The notes beneath the pieces are model-generated. The model was not told the origin of the DNA. It worked only from the letters and a program-made list of their open reading frames with translations, and made no database searches. Of a stretch of 42,394 bases of DNA, positions 1 to 9,809 are shown piece after piece (position 1 is the stretch's first letter; each line of letters opens with the position of its first letter). The stretch lies in the NCBI GenBank assembly GCA_030835825.1, contig JAURRA010000013.1, forward strand, positions 1 to 42,394. Direction: 5' to 3'. The position numbers were made by a program, and so were the translations under genes. The stretch comes from Flavobacteriaceae bacterium. Its GTDB lineage: Bacteria > Bacteroidota > Bacteroidia > Flavobacteriales > Flavobacteriaceae.

Positions 1-570
1 AACTGCTGAATCAGTAGGCGCTGTTGCAAAGCTAAATGTACCTCCAGTATTTCCCGTTATTGTAGCTGTCGCTCCGTCACAGGTTGGAGTCAAGGCAAAG
101 GTGGCAAATTCTTCCTCAAATACCGTTACATCAACGGTGGTTATCGTGGGACAGACTCCTACAGTTTCATAGGACACCGAATATGTCACATTGCTGCTGG
201 CGTTTGTAACTTCACCAGTTGTAGAGTCTATGAGTGCATCATCACCAGGAGGAATTGCAAAAGAAAAAACGCCACCAGAGGCACCAGTGATTACAGCTGT
301 AGCTCCGACACAATTTGGCGTGAGTTCAAAACTACTATCTATAGGATTTAGTGTGGTCACATTTTGAATGGAAGTTGTAGGGCAGGTTCCTGCGGTAGTG
401 TAAGCAACCTCATAGGTAGTTCCATTTGAACCATTACTTATTTCACCAGTGCTTGAATCGATCACTGCGCCATCTGATGGCGCAGTAGCGAAAGAAAATT
501 GTCCGCCCGCAACTCCAGTAATCAAAGCTGAAGCGCCAGTACAATCTGGGGTAAGGGTAAAACTAGAATC
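1..570 (-). repeat. Three tandem 77-residue (231-bp) protein repeats
   Basis: Within the large secreted protein, a conserved cysteine followed by x-GA-x-A-x-ITG recurs with codons at 541-543, 310-312 and 79-81, so the period is exactly 231 bp twice. Each unit reads roughly F-x-LTP-x-C, then G-G-x-FSFA, then IDS-x-TGE, then a TCP or VCP motif. The copies have diverged at DNA level, so this is an old protein repeat and not a recent slippage product. More copies may lie past the left edge. Confidence 0.85.
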
Positions 571-2748
571 ATCTGCTTCCAACAAAATGAGGTCAAAAAC
601 AGCTGTATTCGAGACAATATAACAACCCGCACCTCCAACATCGTCTATCCTAACATATATTGAAGCGGGGCCACTGAGATATGGGCTGGTCAGAGCATCT
701 GTTCCGGCGTCTGCATCGGATTGGTTCGCATAATAGGTAACCACAAAATCCGCTGCATTTTGACCATTTAAAATATCGTCCGTCTGACTATCTAAATCGA
801 ATAGTTCCTCACCATCATTAGCTTGATCGTCGCATAACGTCATTGAATCAACTGCGTATATAAGAGGTTGTGCGATAGTTTGAAGAAAGAAACTTGTAGT
901 CTCAAAACAATCGGTAGTTTGGTACTCGATCCTGACAAAAATCTCATCATCATCTGCGCCTACATAGTTGGTAAGATCACCCAAAATGGGATTAGTTTCT
1001 GACTCGGCATCATTTAAGGAATTATAATACGTAATTACATAATCGGATGAGGCCGGGTTTCCGGCAAGAATCACCGTATCATTTGACAATAAATCAAAGG
1101 AATAAGGTGCTCCAGTATTAGTTTCGCAGGTGTATAAATCTGACGGGGTATTAAAAATGATTTCTGGATACACATCCACACAAATCACCTCTTCATATTC
1201 ACATCCAAAATCGTCAACAACACGATAGGTATAGCAATGGGTACCTTCGGAATTGGGCTGCACCACAATATCAGTTCCTGATTCGGAAATGATGGTTGGA
1301 TCTGTATCCCATGACTGAGAAACTATTTCAGGTGTAAAAGAATATTCTGGCGGCTGCAAGTTTGGGTCAAACTCCAACCACCACTCAAAAATATAACCAT
1401 TATCTACAGCTAAATTATCGACAATTTCAATTGTCCAAACGCCATTTAAAGGGCTTCCCAAGAGATTGGAAAAAGATTGATAAGGCAAGTAAGTTCCCGG
1501 TGCCCATGAGTCGCTAGCAGGCGAACCATTTGTTACGGTTGGAGCGTTGGCCAGCAATACGCTGGCACTCATAGAAAAGCAATAGGTTTCTCCAGTACCT
1601 GGGGTTGTGCCGTTATCGTCATTAGCACCTCCAAAATAGGTTCCAGCACCAGCTTGCTCAAACAATTGCGCTACTTGACCATTAGGACTAATGATAAAAA
1701 TGTCTAGATCTCCAGAGTAGGAATGTTCGATAGTGACACACACATTCATCAGCTGATTAATATCTGTTATTGTGACACCTGAGTCAAAACACTCTACGAG
1801 AATATCTGTAGTATATGACACACCACTGCCATCAGGGAGAAAAGTCGTTCCACTAACTGGAGGCGCACAATCATTGATGTATTCAATGGGGCTTACAACA
1901 GCCGAAATAGTAGCCTGTTCACCAAAACAAATTTCAGAGCTCGAAGGGGCTGAACCTGTAAAATCAAATCCAGTATCGACCTGGATGACTTGTTCAATTC
2001 TGTTGCTATTTGTACAACCATCTGGATTGCCTGATGTGTTGGTATCATAAACAATCAAATTAGCAATGTAAACGCCAGGCTGGTCGTAGGAAAAAGTAGC
2101 CGACGTTCCTGAAATAACATTTCCGTCGCCCAAATCCCACTCGTAAGTTGCTCCGGTGCTGTCTTGAGAAAATGTTGCGCTACCAGACAAAGAAATTTCT
2201 TCGCCAGGGCAGACCTTAATATAGCCATCCGAATTTGGACTTGGCGAAGCACTATCTAAAACAGTATTGATAGTTTGACATGGCAGAAAACAAGAAATAT
2301 CCGCTTCCCAACCCGTTGTAGACGCAGTATCATTGCTCACCCATTCAAAGGTCAAACAACCAGACAAGTTATCAGCGGTTGCACTGACAAAACTGGGGGA
2401 ATTTGCGGCGGATCCCGAGAATGAGCCGAAAGCAGGAGCAGAAATATCTGACCCATTGTAGATGGTCAAAACATCCAAATTTGCCTGCGTATTCCAAACC
2501 GTAAAATTAACTTGTGTCAATTGGCCTGCTTCTTCGGGACAAATAGTATAGACAAAATTTTCGTCAGGTCCATATGCATTGGCGCCACCGCCAGGACCTC
2601 CAGAATCATAGAAATTGCCCGAACAGGTCGTTATGGTTCCAGTTGAGATATTGAACGACTGCCCATAGACCAAACCTTGGGAGGATAGAATTGCTAGAGC
2701 TATTAAGCTGATCTGAAAAAACTGACTCTTAATTTTTTGTAAACGCAT
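1..2748 (-). CDS. Large secreted multidomain protein (CUB, PKD, P-like domains), 3' end missing
   Basis: An open frame runs without a stop from an ATG at 2748 to the left edge, exactly 916 codons, so the C-terminus is outside the window. Residues 1-30 form a signal peptide ending in VYGQ. Residues about 31-155 resemble a CUB domain, with C-x-G-x-F-Y-D-S-G-G near the start and a YNG motif. Residues about 160-255 form a PKD domain (YEWDLGDG). Residues about 300-460 resemble a proprotein-convertase P domain (IEHSYSGDLDIFIISPNG). Two tandem units of about 95 residues follow, each with a [IV]TYY motif, and then three repeats of exactly 77 residues. This architecture is typical of Bacteroidota surface or adhesin proteins exported by the type IX system. 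The sorting domain that would prove this lies beyond the edge. Function beyond secretion is unknown. Confidence 0.85.
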   Translation of the reverse strand, partial: MRLQKIKSQFFQISLIALAILSSQGLVYGQSFNISTGTITTCSGNFYDSGGPGGGANAYGPDENFVYTICPEEAGQLTQVNFTVWNTQANLDVLTIYNGSDISAPAFGSFSGSAANSPSFVSATADNLSGCLTFEWVSNDTASTTGWEADISCFLPCQTINTVLDSASPSPNSDGYIKVCPGEEISLSGSATFSQDSTGATYEWDLGDGNVISGTSATFSYDQPGVYIANLIVYDTNTSGNPDGCTNSNRIEQVIQVDTGFDFTGSAPSSSEICFGEQATISAVVSPIEYINDCAPPVSGTTFLPDGSGVSYTTDILVECFDSGVTITDINQLMNVCVTIEHSYSGDLDIFIISPNGQVAQLFEQAGAGTYFGGANDDNGTTPGTGETYCFSMSASVLLANAPTVTNGSPASDSWAPGTYLPYQSFSNLLGSPLNGVWTIEIVDNLAVDNGYIFEWWLEFDPNLQPPEYSFTPEIVSQSWDTDPTIISESGTDIVVQPNSEGTHCYTYRVVDDFGCEYEEVICVDVYPEIIFNTPSDLYTCETNTGAPYSFDLLSNDTVILAGNPASSDYVITYYNSLNDAESETNPILGDLTNYVGADDDEIFVRIEYQTTDCFETTSFFLQTIAQPLIYAVDSMTLCDDQANDGEELFDLDSQTDDILNGQNAADFVVTYYANQSDADAGTDALTSPYLSGPASIYVRIDDVGGAGCYIVSNTAVFDLILLEADDSSFTLTPDCTGASALITGVAGGQFSFATAPSDGAVIDSSTGEISNGSNGTTYEVAYTTAGTCPTTSIQNVTTLNPIDSSFELTPNCVGATAVITGASGGVFSFAIPPGDDALIDSTTGEVTNASSNVTYSVSYETVGVCPTITTVDVTVFEEEFATFALTPTCDGATATITGNTGGTFSFATAPTDSAV

Positions 2749-3187
2749 GCTGGGGAATAATTTGTAGCAGCAGGTCAGTATTTTCTATGCGGTAGATTTG
2801 TTGGATGGGGCTAAACCATTGAAATTGATATATCAAAGGATTAAAATTGGACTTGTCAAATGTCGCGGGTCTTTGAATGTTTTGGTTATAGGTTGTAAAT
2901 AAATCAAGATCCGATAAGGATGGTATTTGGGAAAGATCTTTTTTTGAAGAGGCAACAATTTTTATCCGTGATCTTAACAAAAATTTCATGTTTCGAAGTT
3001 GTGTCGGATTATTTAAAACCATCTGATCAAAACTATCGCCAAAAACTTCCAATAATTGCTCTTGCTCCAATACAGTCAATGGAGATGACACCTCTTGAGG
3101 AAAAACAATTGTTCCTAAGGACTTTTGGGAAAACAAATTCCCAGAAAAAAACAGCAAGATGAGGACGAAATTGATTTTATTAATCAT
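2729..3187 (-). CDS. Small secreted protein of unknown function
   Basis: This gene encodes 152 residues from the ATG at 3187. An upstream ATG at 3250 adds 21 residues that spoil the signal peptide, so I reject it. Residues 1-20 (MINKINFVLILLFFSGNLFSQ) are a clear signal peptide. The mature part is hydrophilic with scattered aromatics, and I recognise no domain. Its 3' end overlaps the start of the large secreted protein by 20 bases (2729-2748) in another frame, which suggests coupled translation and a shared transcript. A possible role as partner or accessory of the large surface protein is inference from position only. Confidence 0.65.
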   Translation of the reverse strand: MINKINFVLILLFFSGNLFSQKSLGTIVFPQEVSSPLTVLEQEQLLEVFGDSFDQMVLNNPTQLRNMKFLLRSRIKIVASSKKDLSQIPSLSDLDLFTTYNQNIQRPATFDKSNFNPLIYQFQWFSPIQQIYRIENTDLLLQIIPQHAFTKN

Positions 3188-3332
3188 AATTGCAAGTTTG
3201 ATGGAAAAGTATGGAATTTTTTGACAAAAACATATATAAAACCGACTCAAAAGTCAAAAATAGGGTAGAAAATATAATCTGAAAAAATAAACGAAATAAC
3301 CTTAAATAGAAAATTATCCCCTTTCAAATTGT

Positions 3333-3340
3333 TATCTTTG
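3333..3340 (+). promoter_or_regulatory. -7 box (TATCTTTG) upstream of folE
   Basis: A perfect match to the Bacteroidota -7 consensus TAnnTTTG lies 32 nt before the folE ATG. No TTG is seen 18-21 nt further upstream, so only half of the promoter is supported. Confidence 0.45.
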
Positions 3341-3372
3341 TAACGTTTAAAAACCAAGAGATTAAAAAACAA

Positions 3373-4038
3373 ATGACTAATTCCCACGATATTACTTCTG
3401 ATGATGATCACTCAAACTATTCTGCAAAAAATCCAATAAAAGAGGGAGCCTTTGATATCACTCCTGAAGAAAAAATTGCAAAAATAGAAGCTAATATGGC
3501 TGAAATATTAGATGTATTAGGAATGGATCTAACAGATGACAGTCTAAAAGGCACACCGAAAAGAGTAGCCAAAATGTTTGTGAATGAATTATTCGGAGGA
3601 CTTTTACCAGCAAACAAACCCAAAGCATCGACTTTTGATAATGCCTATCGCTATGGGGAAATGTTAGTAGAGAAAAACATCACTGTTTATTCCACCTGCG
3701 AGCACCATTTACTTCCCATCATTGGCAAAGCCCATATCGCCTATATTTCAAACGGGACAGTGGTTGGTCTTTCTAAGATGAATCGGATAGTAGATTATTT
3801 TGCCCGGAGACCACAAGTTCAAGAGCGTTTGACCATGCAAATCGTGCACGAAATGCAAAAAGTCCTTAACACAGAGGATGTAGCTTGTGTCATCGACGCC
3901 AAGCATTTGTGTGTAAACTCAAGGGGCATTAGAGACATTGAGAGCAGCACTGTAACCAGCGAATATGGCGGCCGATTTAAAGAAGCCTCAGTTAAAGCTA
4001 ATTTTTTATCTTACATTCAATTGGATACAGATTTTTAA
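3373..4038 (+). CDS. folE: GTP cyclohydrolase I
   Basis: The protein is cytosolic and converts GTP to 7,8-dihydroneopterin triphosphate, the first step of folate synthesis and also of the queuosine precursor route. It has 221 residues, the usual family length. The zinc ligands of the E. coli enzyme are present as C109 and H112 in STCEHHLLP and C180 in DAKHLCVNSRGI. The first 30 residues are polar and variable, as is common. It is followed after 6 bases by cysS, probably in one transcript with yidD and lgt. queE, a later enzyme of the same 7-deazaguanine route, is encoded at 14006. The identification is secure. Confidence 0.97.
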   Translation: MTNSHDITSDDDHSNYSAKNPIKEGAFDITPEEKIAKIEANMAEILDVLGMDLTDDSLKGTPKRVAKMFVNELFGGLLPANKPKASTFDNAYRYGEMLVEKNITVYSTCEHHLLPIIGKAHIAYISNGTVVGLSKMNRIVDYFARRPQVQERLTMQIVHEMQKVLNTEDVACVIDAKHLCVNSRGIRDIESSTVTSEYGGRFKEASVKANFLSYIQLDTDF

Positions 4039-4044
4039 GAACCC

Positions 4045-5526
4045 ATGAAACGGTACAATCAGCACCATTTAAAAATTTACAATTCACTTTCAGGCAAAAA
4101 GGAGGAATTCGAACCTTTGTCTGAAGGTCAAATAGGGTTGTATGTATGTGGTCCAACCGTTTACAATAAAGTCCATTTAGGCAATCTTCGAACTTTTCTA
4201 TCTTTCGACATTGTTACACGATATCTGAGGCACTTAGAGTATAGTGTCCGCTATGTGCGCAACATAACAGATGTCGGTCATTTGGAACAAGATGCTGATA
4301 GTGGAGAAGATCGCATTTCTAAAAAAGCACGACTTGAATCTGTTGAGCCCATGCAAATTGTTCAGCGATACACTGTTGATTTTCATCAGATGCTTAATTT
4401 ATTGAACTGCTTGCCGCCCGATATCGAGCCAAGTGCAACAGGGCATATCATTGAGCAAATAGAAACGGTTAAGCAAATCATAGATAAGGGCTTAGCTTAT
4501 GAGGTTAATGGATCGGTCTATTTCGATGTATTGAAGTATAACGAAACCAACAATTACGGCATTCTTAGCGGTCGTAATTTAGAGGATTTGATACACAACT
4601 CCCGTCGTTTGGACGGTCAACAGGATAAGAAAAACCCTCAAGACTTTGCTTTGTGGAAAAAAGCTGAACCCGAACACATCATGCGATGGCCTTCACCGTG
4701 GGGAGACGGATTCCCAGGATGGCATGTAGAATGCACGACCATGAGCACAAAATACTTGGGAGCTCAGTTTGATATCCACGGTGGTGGTATGGATTTGAAA
4801 TTCCCCCATCATGAGTGTGAAATTGCTCAAAGTGAAGCTTGTGGACAGCATGAACCCGTCAAGTATTGGCTACATGCCAACATGCTTACTCTCAATGGAC
4901 AAAAGATGGCTAAATCGACAGGTAACAACATTCTTCCAGAAGAGGTGTTTTCTGGATCGAACCCTATTTTAACAAAAGCCTATACCCCTTCAGTCGTGCG
5001 TTTTTTTATGCTACAAGCTCATTACAGATCTGTCCTCGACTTTAGTGATGACGCGCTATTAGCCTCTGAGAAAGGCTTCTTGAAATTAATGACCGCCTTC
5101 GCCTTGCTAAAACAACTCCCAACATCATTGAAATCCACAGGGTTTGACCTAATGGATTGGACCACTCGAGGTTATCAAGCCCTGAATGATGATTTCAATA
5201 CCCCGATTCTAATTGCCGAATTGTTTAGCGCTGTGAAATATATTCATCAAGTTAATGAAGGGATAGAAAGTATTTCTCAGACAGACAAAACCGATCTTGA
5301 AAGTCAAATGAGTTTTTTCATTCTAGACATTTTAGGACTCGAGCCAAATACCGTTGAATTAAAAAACAATCCCTTAAAAAAAGTGGTACAAATCCTCATA
5401 GCCTTAAGAAATGAGGCAAGGTTAAATAAGGACTTTGCGCTTTCAGATAAAATTAGAGACCAACTATTGGAGGCTGGAGTTCAATTGAAAGACGGAAAAG
5501 ACGGTACCGATTTTACTGTGGTTTAA
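4045..5526 (+). CDS. cysS: Cysteinyl-tRNA synthetase
   Basis: This 493-residue class I aminoacyl-tRNA synthetase charges tRNA-Cys in the cytosol. It has the zinc-binding cysteine C35 in [10 protein letters not shown], the HIGH-type signature HLGN at 44-47, the WH-x-ECT segment around residue 230 and the KMAKS loop near residue 288. An insertion rich in charged residues around 190-215 is not unusual. It lies 6 bases after folE and 1 base before yidD, so the cluster is probably one operon. Nothing looks broken. Confidence 0.97.
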   Translation: MKRYNQHHLKIYNSLSGKKEEFEPLSEGQIGLYVCGPTVYNKVHLGNLRTFLSFDIVTRYLRHLEYSVRYVRNITDVGHLEQDADSGEDRISKKARLESVEPMQIVQRYTVDFHQMLNLLNCLPPDIEPSATGHIIEQIETVKQIIDKGLAYEVNGSVYFDVLKYNETNNYGILSGRNLEDLIHNSRRLDGQQDKKNPQDFALWKKAEPEHIMRWPSPWGDGFPGWHVECTTMSTKYLGAQFDIHGGGMDLKFPHHECEIAQSEACGQHEPVKYWLHANMLTLNGQKMAKSTGNNILPEEVFSGSNPILTKAYTPSVVRFFMLQAHYRSVLDFSDDALLASEKGFLKLMTAFALLKQLPTSLKSTGFDLMDWTTRGYQALNDDFNTPILIAELFSAVKYIHQVNEGIESISQTDKTDLESQMSFFILDILGLEPNTVELKNNPLKKVVQILIALRNEARLNKDFALSDKIRDQLLEAGVQLKDGKDGTDFTVV

Positions 5527-5527
5527 G

Positions 5528-5758
5528 ATGCAACGTATTCTAATAGCACCCTTTGTTTTTCTGGTAAGGTTTTATCAGGTTGTTATTTCCCCCCTCACTC
5601 CTGCTGCTTGCCGCTATCAACCAACCTGCTCACATTACACCTTAGAATCACTCCGCATTCATGGACTTTTTCGGGGAGGTTGGTTGTCACTCAAAAGGAT
5701 AACCCGCTGCCATCCATGGGGCGGATCGGGGTACGATCCAGTCCCAGAGAAAAAATAG
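5528..5758 (+). CDS. yidD: Membrane protein insertion efficiency factor YidD
   Basis: A 76-residue membrane-associated protein of the YidD (DUF37) family, which assists insertion of inner-membrane proteins with YidC. The family signature is complete: RFYQ near the start, ISP, then C-R-Y-x-P-T-C-S-x-Y, then the GG-W and R-C-x-P-W-G-x-x-G-x-DPVP tail. Its start is 1 base after the cysS stop, which indicates translational coupling. Length and all conserved cysteines match the family. Confidence 0.95.
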   Translation: MQRILIAPFVFLVRFYQVVISPLTPAACRYQPTCSHYTLESLRIHGLFRGGWLSLKRITRCHPWGGSGYDPVPEKK

Positions 5759-5834
5759 TGAGCCTATTTCAAATTTGAAATCGCTCAATTGTTTTGGACA
5801 GTTTCCATATATTTACACATATAAACTACAACTT

Positions 5835-6656
5835 ATGTTACTTCAAATCGTTTGGGACCCCGCTTCTGAGGGTATTAATCTATTCGGCAATTTTACAATT
5901 TATTACTACAGTCTTATGTGGCTCGCCGCCTTTACTGTAGGTTACTATTTAATGAAGCGAATCTTTGTGAACGAGAAACTATCGCAAGAACATTTAGATG
6001 CTCTTTTAATTTACTCCGTCGTTGGACTGCTACTAGGTGCCAGATTGGGTCATGTGATTTTTTATCAATCCGAACTTTTTAGGGATGATTTTCTCAGTAT
6101 TTTTTTGCCATTCCGATTTAATCCCACTTTCGAATTTACGGGGTTTAGAGGGCTAGCAAGTCATGGAGCAGCCATTGGAATGATCATTTCCATGTACCTC
6201 TACAATAAAAAAATATTAACGAAATCCGTATTGTGGATACTCGACAGAATCGTCGTCCCTGTTGCAATTGGTGCTGTTTGTGTGCGATTAGGTAATTTTT
6301 TCAATTCGGAGATGGTGGGTTATCCAACCGATAGTCCTTTCGGGATTGTTTTCAAAAAACTCGGGGAGGACTTCGCCAGACACCCAGGCCAATTATATGA
6401 AGCTTTCGGCTATGTCTTTGTATTTATCATCTTATTTTTTACCTATTGGAAAACCTCTAAAAGCAGGCAACAAGGATTTATGCTTGGGCTATTTTTCACA
6501 GCCTTATGGAGTGTGCGATTTGTAGTCGAATATTTCAAAGAAGCCCAAGTGGAAGAACGTGCTGAATGGCTATTTAATACTGGACAGTTACTCAGTATCC
6601 CTTTTATTCTGGCGGGCATCTATCTCATGGTTAGAAGTCGAAAACACATACTTTAA
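5835..6656 (+). CDS. lgt: Prolipoprotein diacylglyceryl transferase
   Basis: An inner-membrane enzyme that transfers diacylglycerol from phosphatidylglycerol to the lipobox cysteine of prolipoproteins. I choose the ATG at 5835 (MLLQIVWDP, 273 residues). The frame is open back to 5775, but those 20 residues are polar and precede the conserved start. Signatures seen are FRGLASHGAAIG, the R-x-GN-x-x-NSE motif RLGNFFNSEMVG, and RHPGQLYEA. About seven membrane segments are visible. GldJ in this window is one of its likely substrates. Confidence 0.95.
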   Translation: MLLQIVWDPASEGINLFGNFTIYYYSLMWLAAFTVGYYLMKRIFVNEKLSQEHLDALLIYSVVGLLLGARLGHVIFYQSELFRDDFLSIFLPFRFNPTFEFTGFRGLASHGAAIGMIISMYLYNKKILTKSVLWILDRIVVPVAIGAVCVRLGNFFNSEMVGYPTDSPFGIVFKKLGEDFARHPGQLYEAFGYVFVFIILFFTYWKTSKSRQQGFMLGLFFTALWSVRFVVEYFKEAQVEERAEWLFNTGQLLSIPFILAGIYLMVRSRKHIL

Positions 6657-6676
6657 TAGAGTTAAAAAGTCTTGTT

Positions 6677-6717
6677 AAAAAAAATGCCCACTTCATGAAG
6701 TGGGCATTTTTTTATAT
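6677..6717. terminator. Bidirectional terminator between lgt and secDF
   Basis: A perfect 24-base palindrome (6684-6707, half-site ATGCCCACTTCA) is flanked by A7 on the left and T7 on the right. It sits in the 73-base gap between the convergent genes lgt and secDF and can stop transcription from both sides. Confidence 0.93.
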
Positions 6718-6729
6718 TTTGTTGGGTCA

Positions 6730-9690
6730 TTACTTTCCTCTTCCCAAGGTGTCGCGCATGATTGGCGTAGCTATAAAAATTGAGGAATAGGTTCCAACCA
6801 AAACCCCTACAATAAGCGCAAATAACAAACCTCTAAGAGAATCTGCGCCGAAAGCGAACATGGCCAATAAAACCACTAAGGTTGTTAATGAAGTGTTTAA
6901 TGTTCTACTTAGGGTACTGCTCAATGCTGCATCAACAGTTCTATCAAAATTCCAAGTTGTATGCTCATTCAAAAATTCACGAATACGGTCGAAAACAACA
7001 ACTGTATCGTTCAATGAATATCCAATAACTGTAAGAATAGCCGCGATAAAAGCTTGATCTATTTCCATACTAAAAGGCATAAAAGGATAAGTAATAGAAA
7101 AAATACCTAAAACAATGAGTACATCATGGAACACTGCGGCAACGGCTCCAAGCGAGAATTGCCACTTTTTAAACCTTAACAAGATGTAGAGGAATACTAC
7201 CAATAAGGATCCTAATATGGCCCAAACAGACGATTTTTTAATATCATCGGCAATTGTTGGACTAACTTTCCCTGAATATACCTTACCAACATTATTGGTT
7301 GGGTCAAGAAATTCTTCCGATGTAAATCCGTCTGGCAAAAACGGCACAAGCGCGTCAAACAACATGGATTGAACTTGAGCATCGGCCTCGGCCGAATTTT
7401 CATCAACCAAATACTTTGTGGAGATTTTTAGCTGATTTGCACTACCGATAGTTTTGACTTCCGCACTGCCAAAAACAGCGTTTAGGGCAGTATTGACCTC
7501 TTGAGGATTAACGTCCTGAGCGAATCTCACTTGGTAAGTTCTACCACCGACAAAATCAATTCCCTGATCCAATCCTGTAGTAAACAAAGAAAACAATCCT
7601 GCTACAATAATAGATCCTGAAACAGCATACATGATGAAGCGTTTCTTCAAAAATTTGATGTCGATATTTTGAAACAACCCTTTGGTCAAAAATGTTGAAA
7701 AGGCTAAAGTCTTATTCTTGTTACTGTCGCGATCAATTAAAAATCTAGTGATAAAAATAGCCGTGAACAAGGAGGTGACTATACCAATCAATAGGGTAGT
7801 CGCAAAACCTTTAATCGGACCTGTTCCGAAGATATACAATATCAGTGCGGTAAGTCCAGTTGTAATATTCGCATCCAAAATGGAAGATAATGCGTTACCA
7901 TAGCCATCACTCACGGACTGCTTCTGACCCTTTCCTTTGGCAAGTTCCTCTCTGACACGTTCGTAAATTAAAACATTAGCATCTACAGCAATACCAACGG
8001 TTAAGACTATACCAGCAATACCTGGCAGGGTCAATACAGCGCCTAGTCCTGCAAGGAAACCAAAGATCAAAATGATATTAAGTAAAAGGGCTGCATTTGA
8101 ATAAACACCCGCCATTCCATAGTATAAAATCATCCACAAAAGGACCAATACCAATGCTATCAGAAAGGATAACCTTCCAGAGGTCACAGCCTCCAGACCA
8201 AGAGAAGGCCCCACCTCTTCAGCTTGAACAATATCAGCAGATGCTGGTAATTTACCAGCTCTTAAAACATTGGCTAAATCTACAGCCTCGTTGATTGTAA
8301 ACTGACCTGAAATTTCAGAATTACCACCTGAAATAGGCCCAGTTGTTACACCAGGTGCAGAATAGACAATTTCGTCTAAAACAATGGCAATTTGACCACG
8401 CTCATTAAAAGCTTTGCCTGTCATTTCTTCCCATATTTTAGCCCCTTTTGTATTCATTTGCATGGATACAGAAGGCTTTCCAGTATTAGAATATGATTGA
8501 CGTGCATCTGTAATTACGGCGCCACTCAGTTCAGGGACACCCTCTCTATTACCTCGAATCGCATATAGCTCAATCAATTCACTATCTGGTGATTCTTTAC
8601 CCCATAAAAACTTGACGTAACGCTGTTCTGGTGATAATAATGATCTCAAATCTGGACGAGACAAATAATCTGTGACTGTTTGCTTATCTTTTATATCAAA
8701 TATGGCGATCACTGGCCCACCTTGATAGCCTTGACCCTTAATTAGGTCGAACATAGGGTTAATATCAGCCACTGCCGTAGAATCAGTCGTCACTTCTCCT
8801 AATGCGGCTTCCAACTGACTTTCAAAATTTTCTTCCGTGCCCTCTTCATCAGCAGACTCAGCGGCAACAGTATTTAATTCATTTTTTAAAACTTCATTGA
8901 CTTGAACTAGGAAAGGCATAAATGCTTGACCTTGATAGGTTTCCCAAAATTCTAGCTGGGCTGTACTTTGAAGTAACTTTTTAACACGCTCTACATCTTT
9001 TGCTCCCGGTAATTCTACCAAGATACGACCCGACTTCCCTAGACGTTGGATATTAGGTTGTGTTACGCCAAATTTATCAATACGCTTGCGAATGACTTCG
9101 AATGCAGATACAATTGATTCGTCAATTTTTGTCTCTAAAATTGGACGTACCTGATCATCTGTCATATCGAAAGTAATCTCTTCACTCAGTGTGCGATTGG
9201 CGAAAATGTCTGGATCAGCAAGCTTGGTGTCTCCCTTGATCGCATCAAATGCCACAAAGAAATCTTCTAAATAGGTGTTTTGACTATTTTTCTGAATGAC
9301 CTCAGCATCACTCAAGGCTTTATTAAAAATTGGATTAGAGGAATTGTTTGCGAGTCCCTTTAAAATGTCTTTCACCGAAATTTGAAGAATGACATTGACC
9401 CCTCCTTTTAAGTCTAAACCCAAATTCATGGCTTTATCTTTAACCTCATTGTAGGTGTAACTTGTAATTCCAAGGTTAAAAACCTCTTGAGTTGCAATAG
9501 AATCGAGATAGCGCTGAACCTCCAATTTGCGTAGCGCATCATAGGCAGGCTCGGTGTCAGGAATCTTCTGGACTGCAACTGCTTGCGCCTGATCTTCAAC
9601 CTGGTTGGCTTTGAATGTGAACGAAACTTGATACACACTTACCAATCCGAATAGCAGTGCAAATAATTTAATGATACCCTTATTTTGCAT
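6730..9690 (-). CDS. secDF: Fused protein translocase SecDF
   Basis: A 986-residue inner-membrane protein that uses the proton-motive force to pull exported proteins through SecYEG. SecD and SecF are one polypeptide, as is usual in Bacteroidota. The SecD half carries the first membrane segment, the LGLDLKGGVNVIL motif (residues about 90-102), the large periplasmic domain and five membrane segments with the AVDANVLIYERVREE motif. The SecF half starts around residue 680, with GLDQGIDFVGG, and ends with a second six-helix bundle that includes SLNDTVVVFDRIRE. An acidic insert (residues about 270-300) lies in the periplasmic part. It has its own promoter. Confidence 0.97.
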   Translation of the reverse strand: MQNKGIIKLFALLFGLVSVYQVSFTFKANQVEDQAQAVAVQKIPDTEPAYDALRKLEVQRYLDSIATQEVFNLGITSYTYNEVKDKAMNLGLDLKGGVNVILQISVKDILKGLANNSSNPIFNKALSDAEVIQKNSQNTYLEDFFVAFDAIKGDTKLADPDIFANRTLSEEITFDMTDDQVRPILETKIDESIVSAFEVIRKRIDKFGVTQPNIQRLGKSGRILVELPGAKDVERVKKLLQSTAQLEFWETYQGQAFMPFLVQVNEVLKNELNTVAAESADEEGTEENFESQLEAALGEVTTDSTAVADINPMFDLIKGQGYQGGPVIAIFDIKDKQTVTDYLSRPDLRSLLSPEQRYVKFLWGKESPDSELIELYAIRGNREGVPELSGAVITDARQSYSNTGKPSVSMQMNTKGAKIWEEMTGKAFNERGQIAIVLDEIVYSAPGVTTGPISGGNSEISGQFTINEAVDLANVLRAGKLPASADIVQAEEVGPSLGLEAVTSGRLSFLIALVLVLLWMILYYGMAGVYSNAALLLNIILIFGFLAGLGAVLTLPGIAGIVLTVGIAVDANVLIYERVREELAKGKGQKQSVSDGYGNALSSILDANITTGLTALILYIFGTGPIKGFATTLLIGIVTSLFTAIFITRFLIDRDSNKNKTLAFSTFLTKGLFQNIDIKFLKKRFIMYAVSGSIIVAGLFSLFTTGLDQGIDFVGGRTYQVRFAQDVNPQEVNTALNAVFGSAEVKTIGSANQLKISTKYLVDENSAEADAQVQSMLFDALVPFLPDGFTSEEFLDPTNNVGKVYSGKVSPTIADDIKKSSVWAILGSLLVVFLYILLRFKKWQFSLGAVAAVFHDVLIVLGIFSITYPFMPFSMEIDQAFIAAILTVIGYSLNDTVVVFDRIREFLNEHTTWNFDRTVDAALSSTLSRTLNTSLTTLVVLLAMFAFGADSLRGLLFALIVGVLVGTYSSIFIATPIMRDTLGRGK

Positions 9691-9724
9691 TATAAATAAT
9701 TTTGGTTCTGGTCAATAAAACGCG

Positions 9725-9755
9725 CAAATATAGGTTATTGGGCTTGAATCGACAA
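9725..9755 (-). promoter_or_regulatory. Promoter of secDF (TTG-N20-TATATTTG)
   Basis: On the minus strand a TTG (9753-9755) precedes a perfect TAnnTTTG box (9725-9732) by 20 nt. The box ends 34 nt before the secDF ATG. Both elements match the known Flavobacterium/Bacteroides promoter. Confidence 0.75.
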
Positions 9756-9809
9756 GCTACCACACCTATTAATACATCATTCACAGGAGTTAAATTTTGT
9801 GAGGGAAAT

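Noticed and set aside
1-570. 231-bp repeats considered as a CRISPR-like or DNA-level array
   Set aside because: The period is a multiple of three, the units are coding and diverged at synonymous sites, and there are no short identical repeats with spacers.
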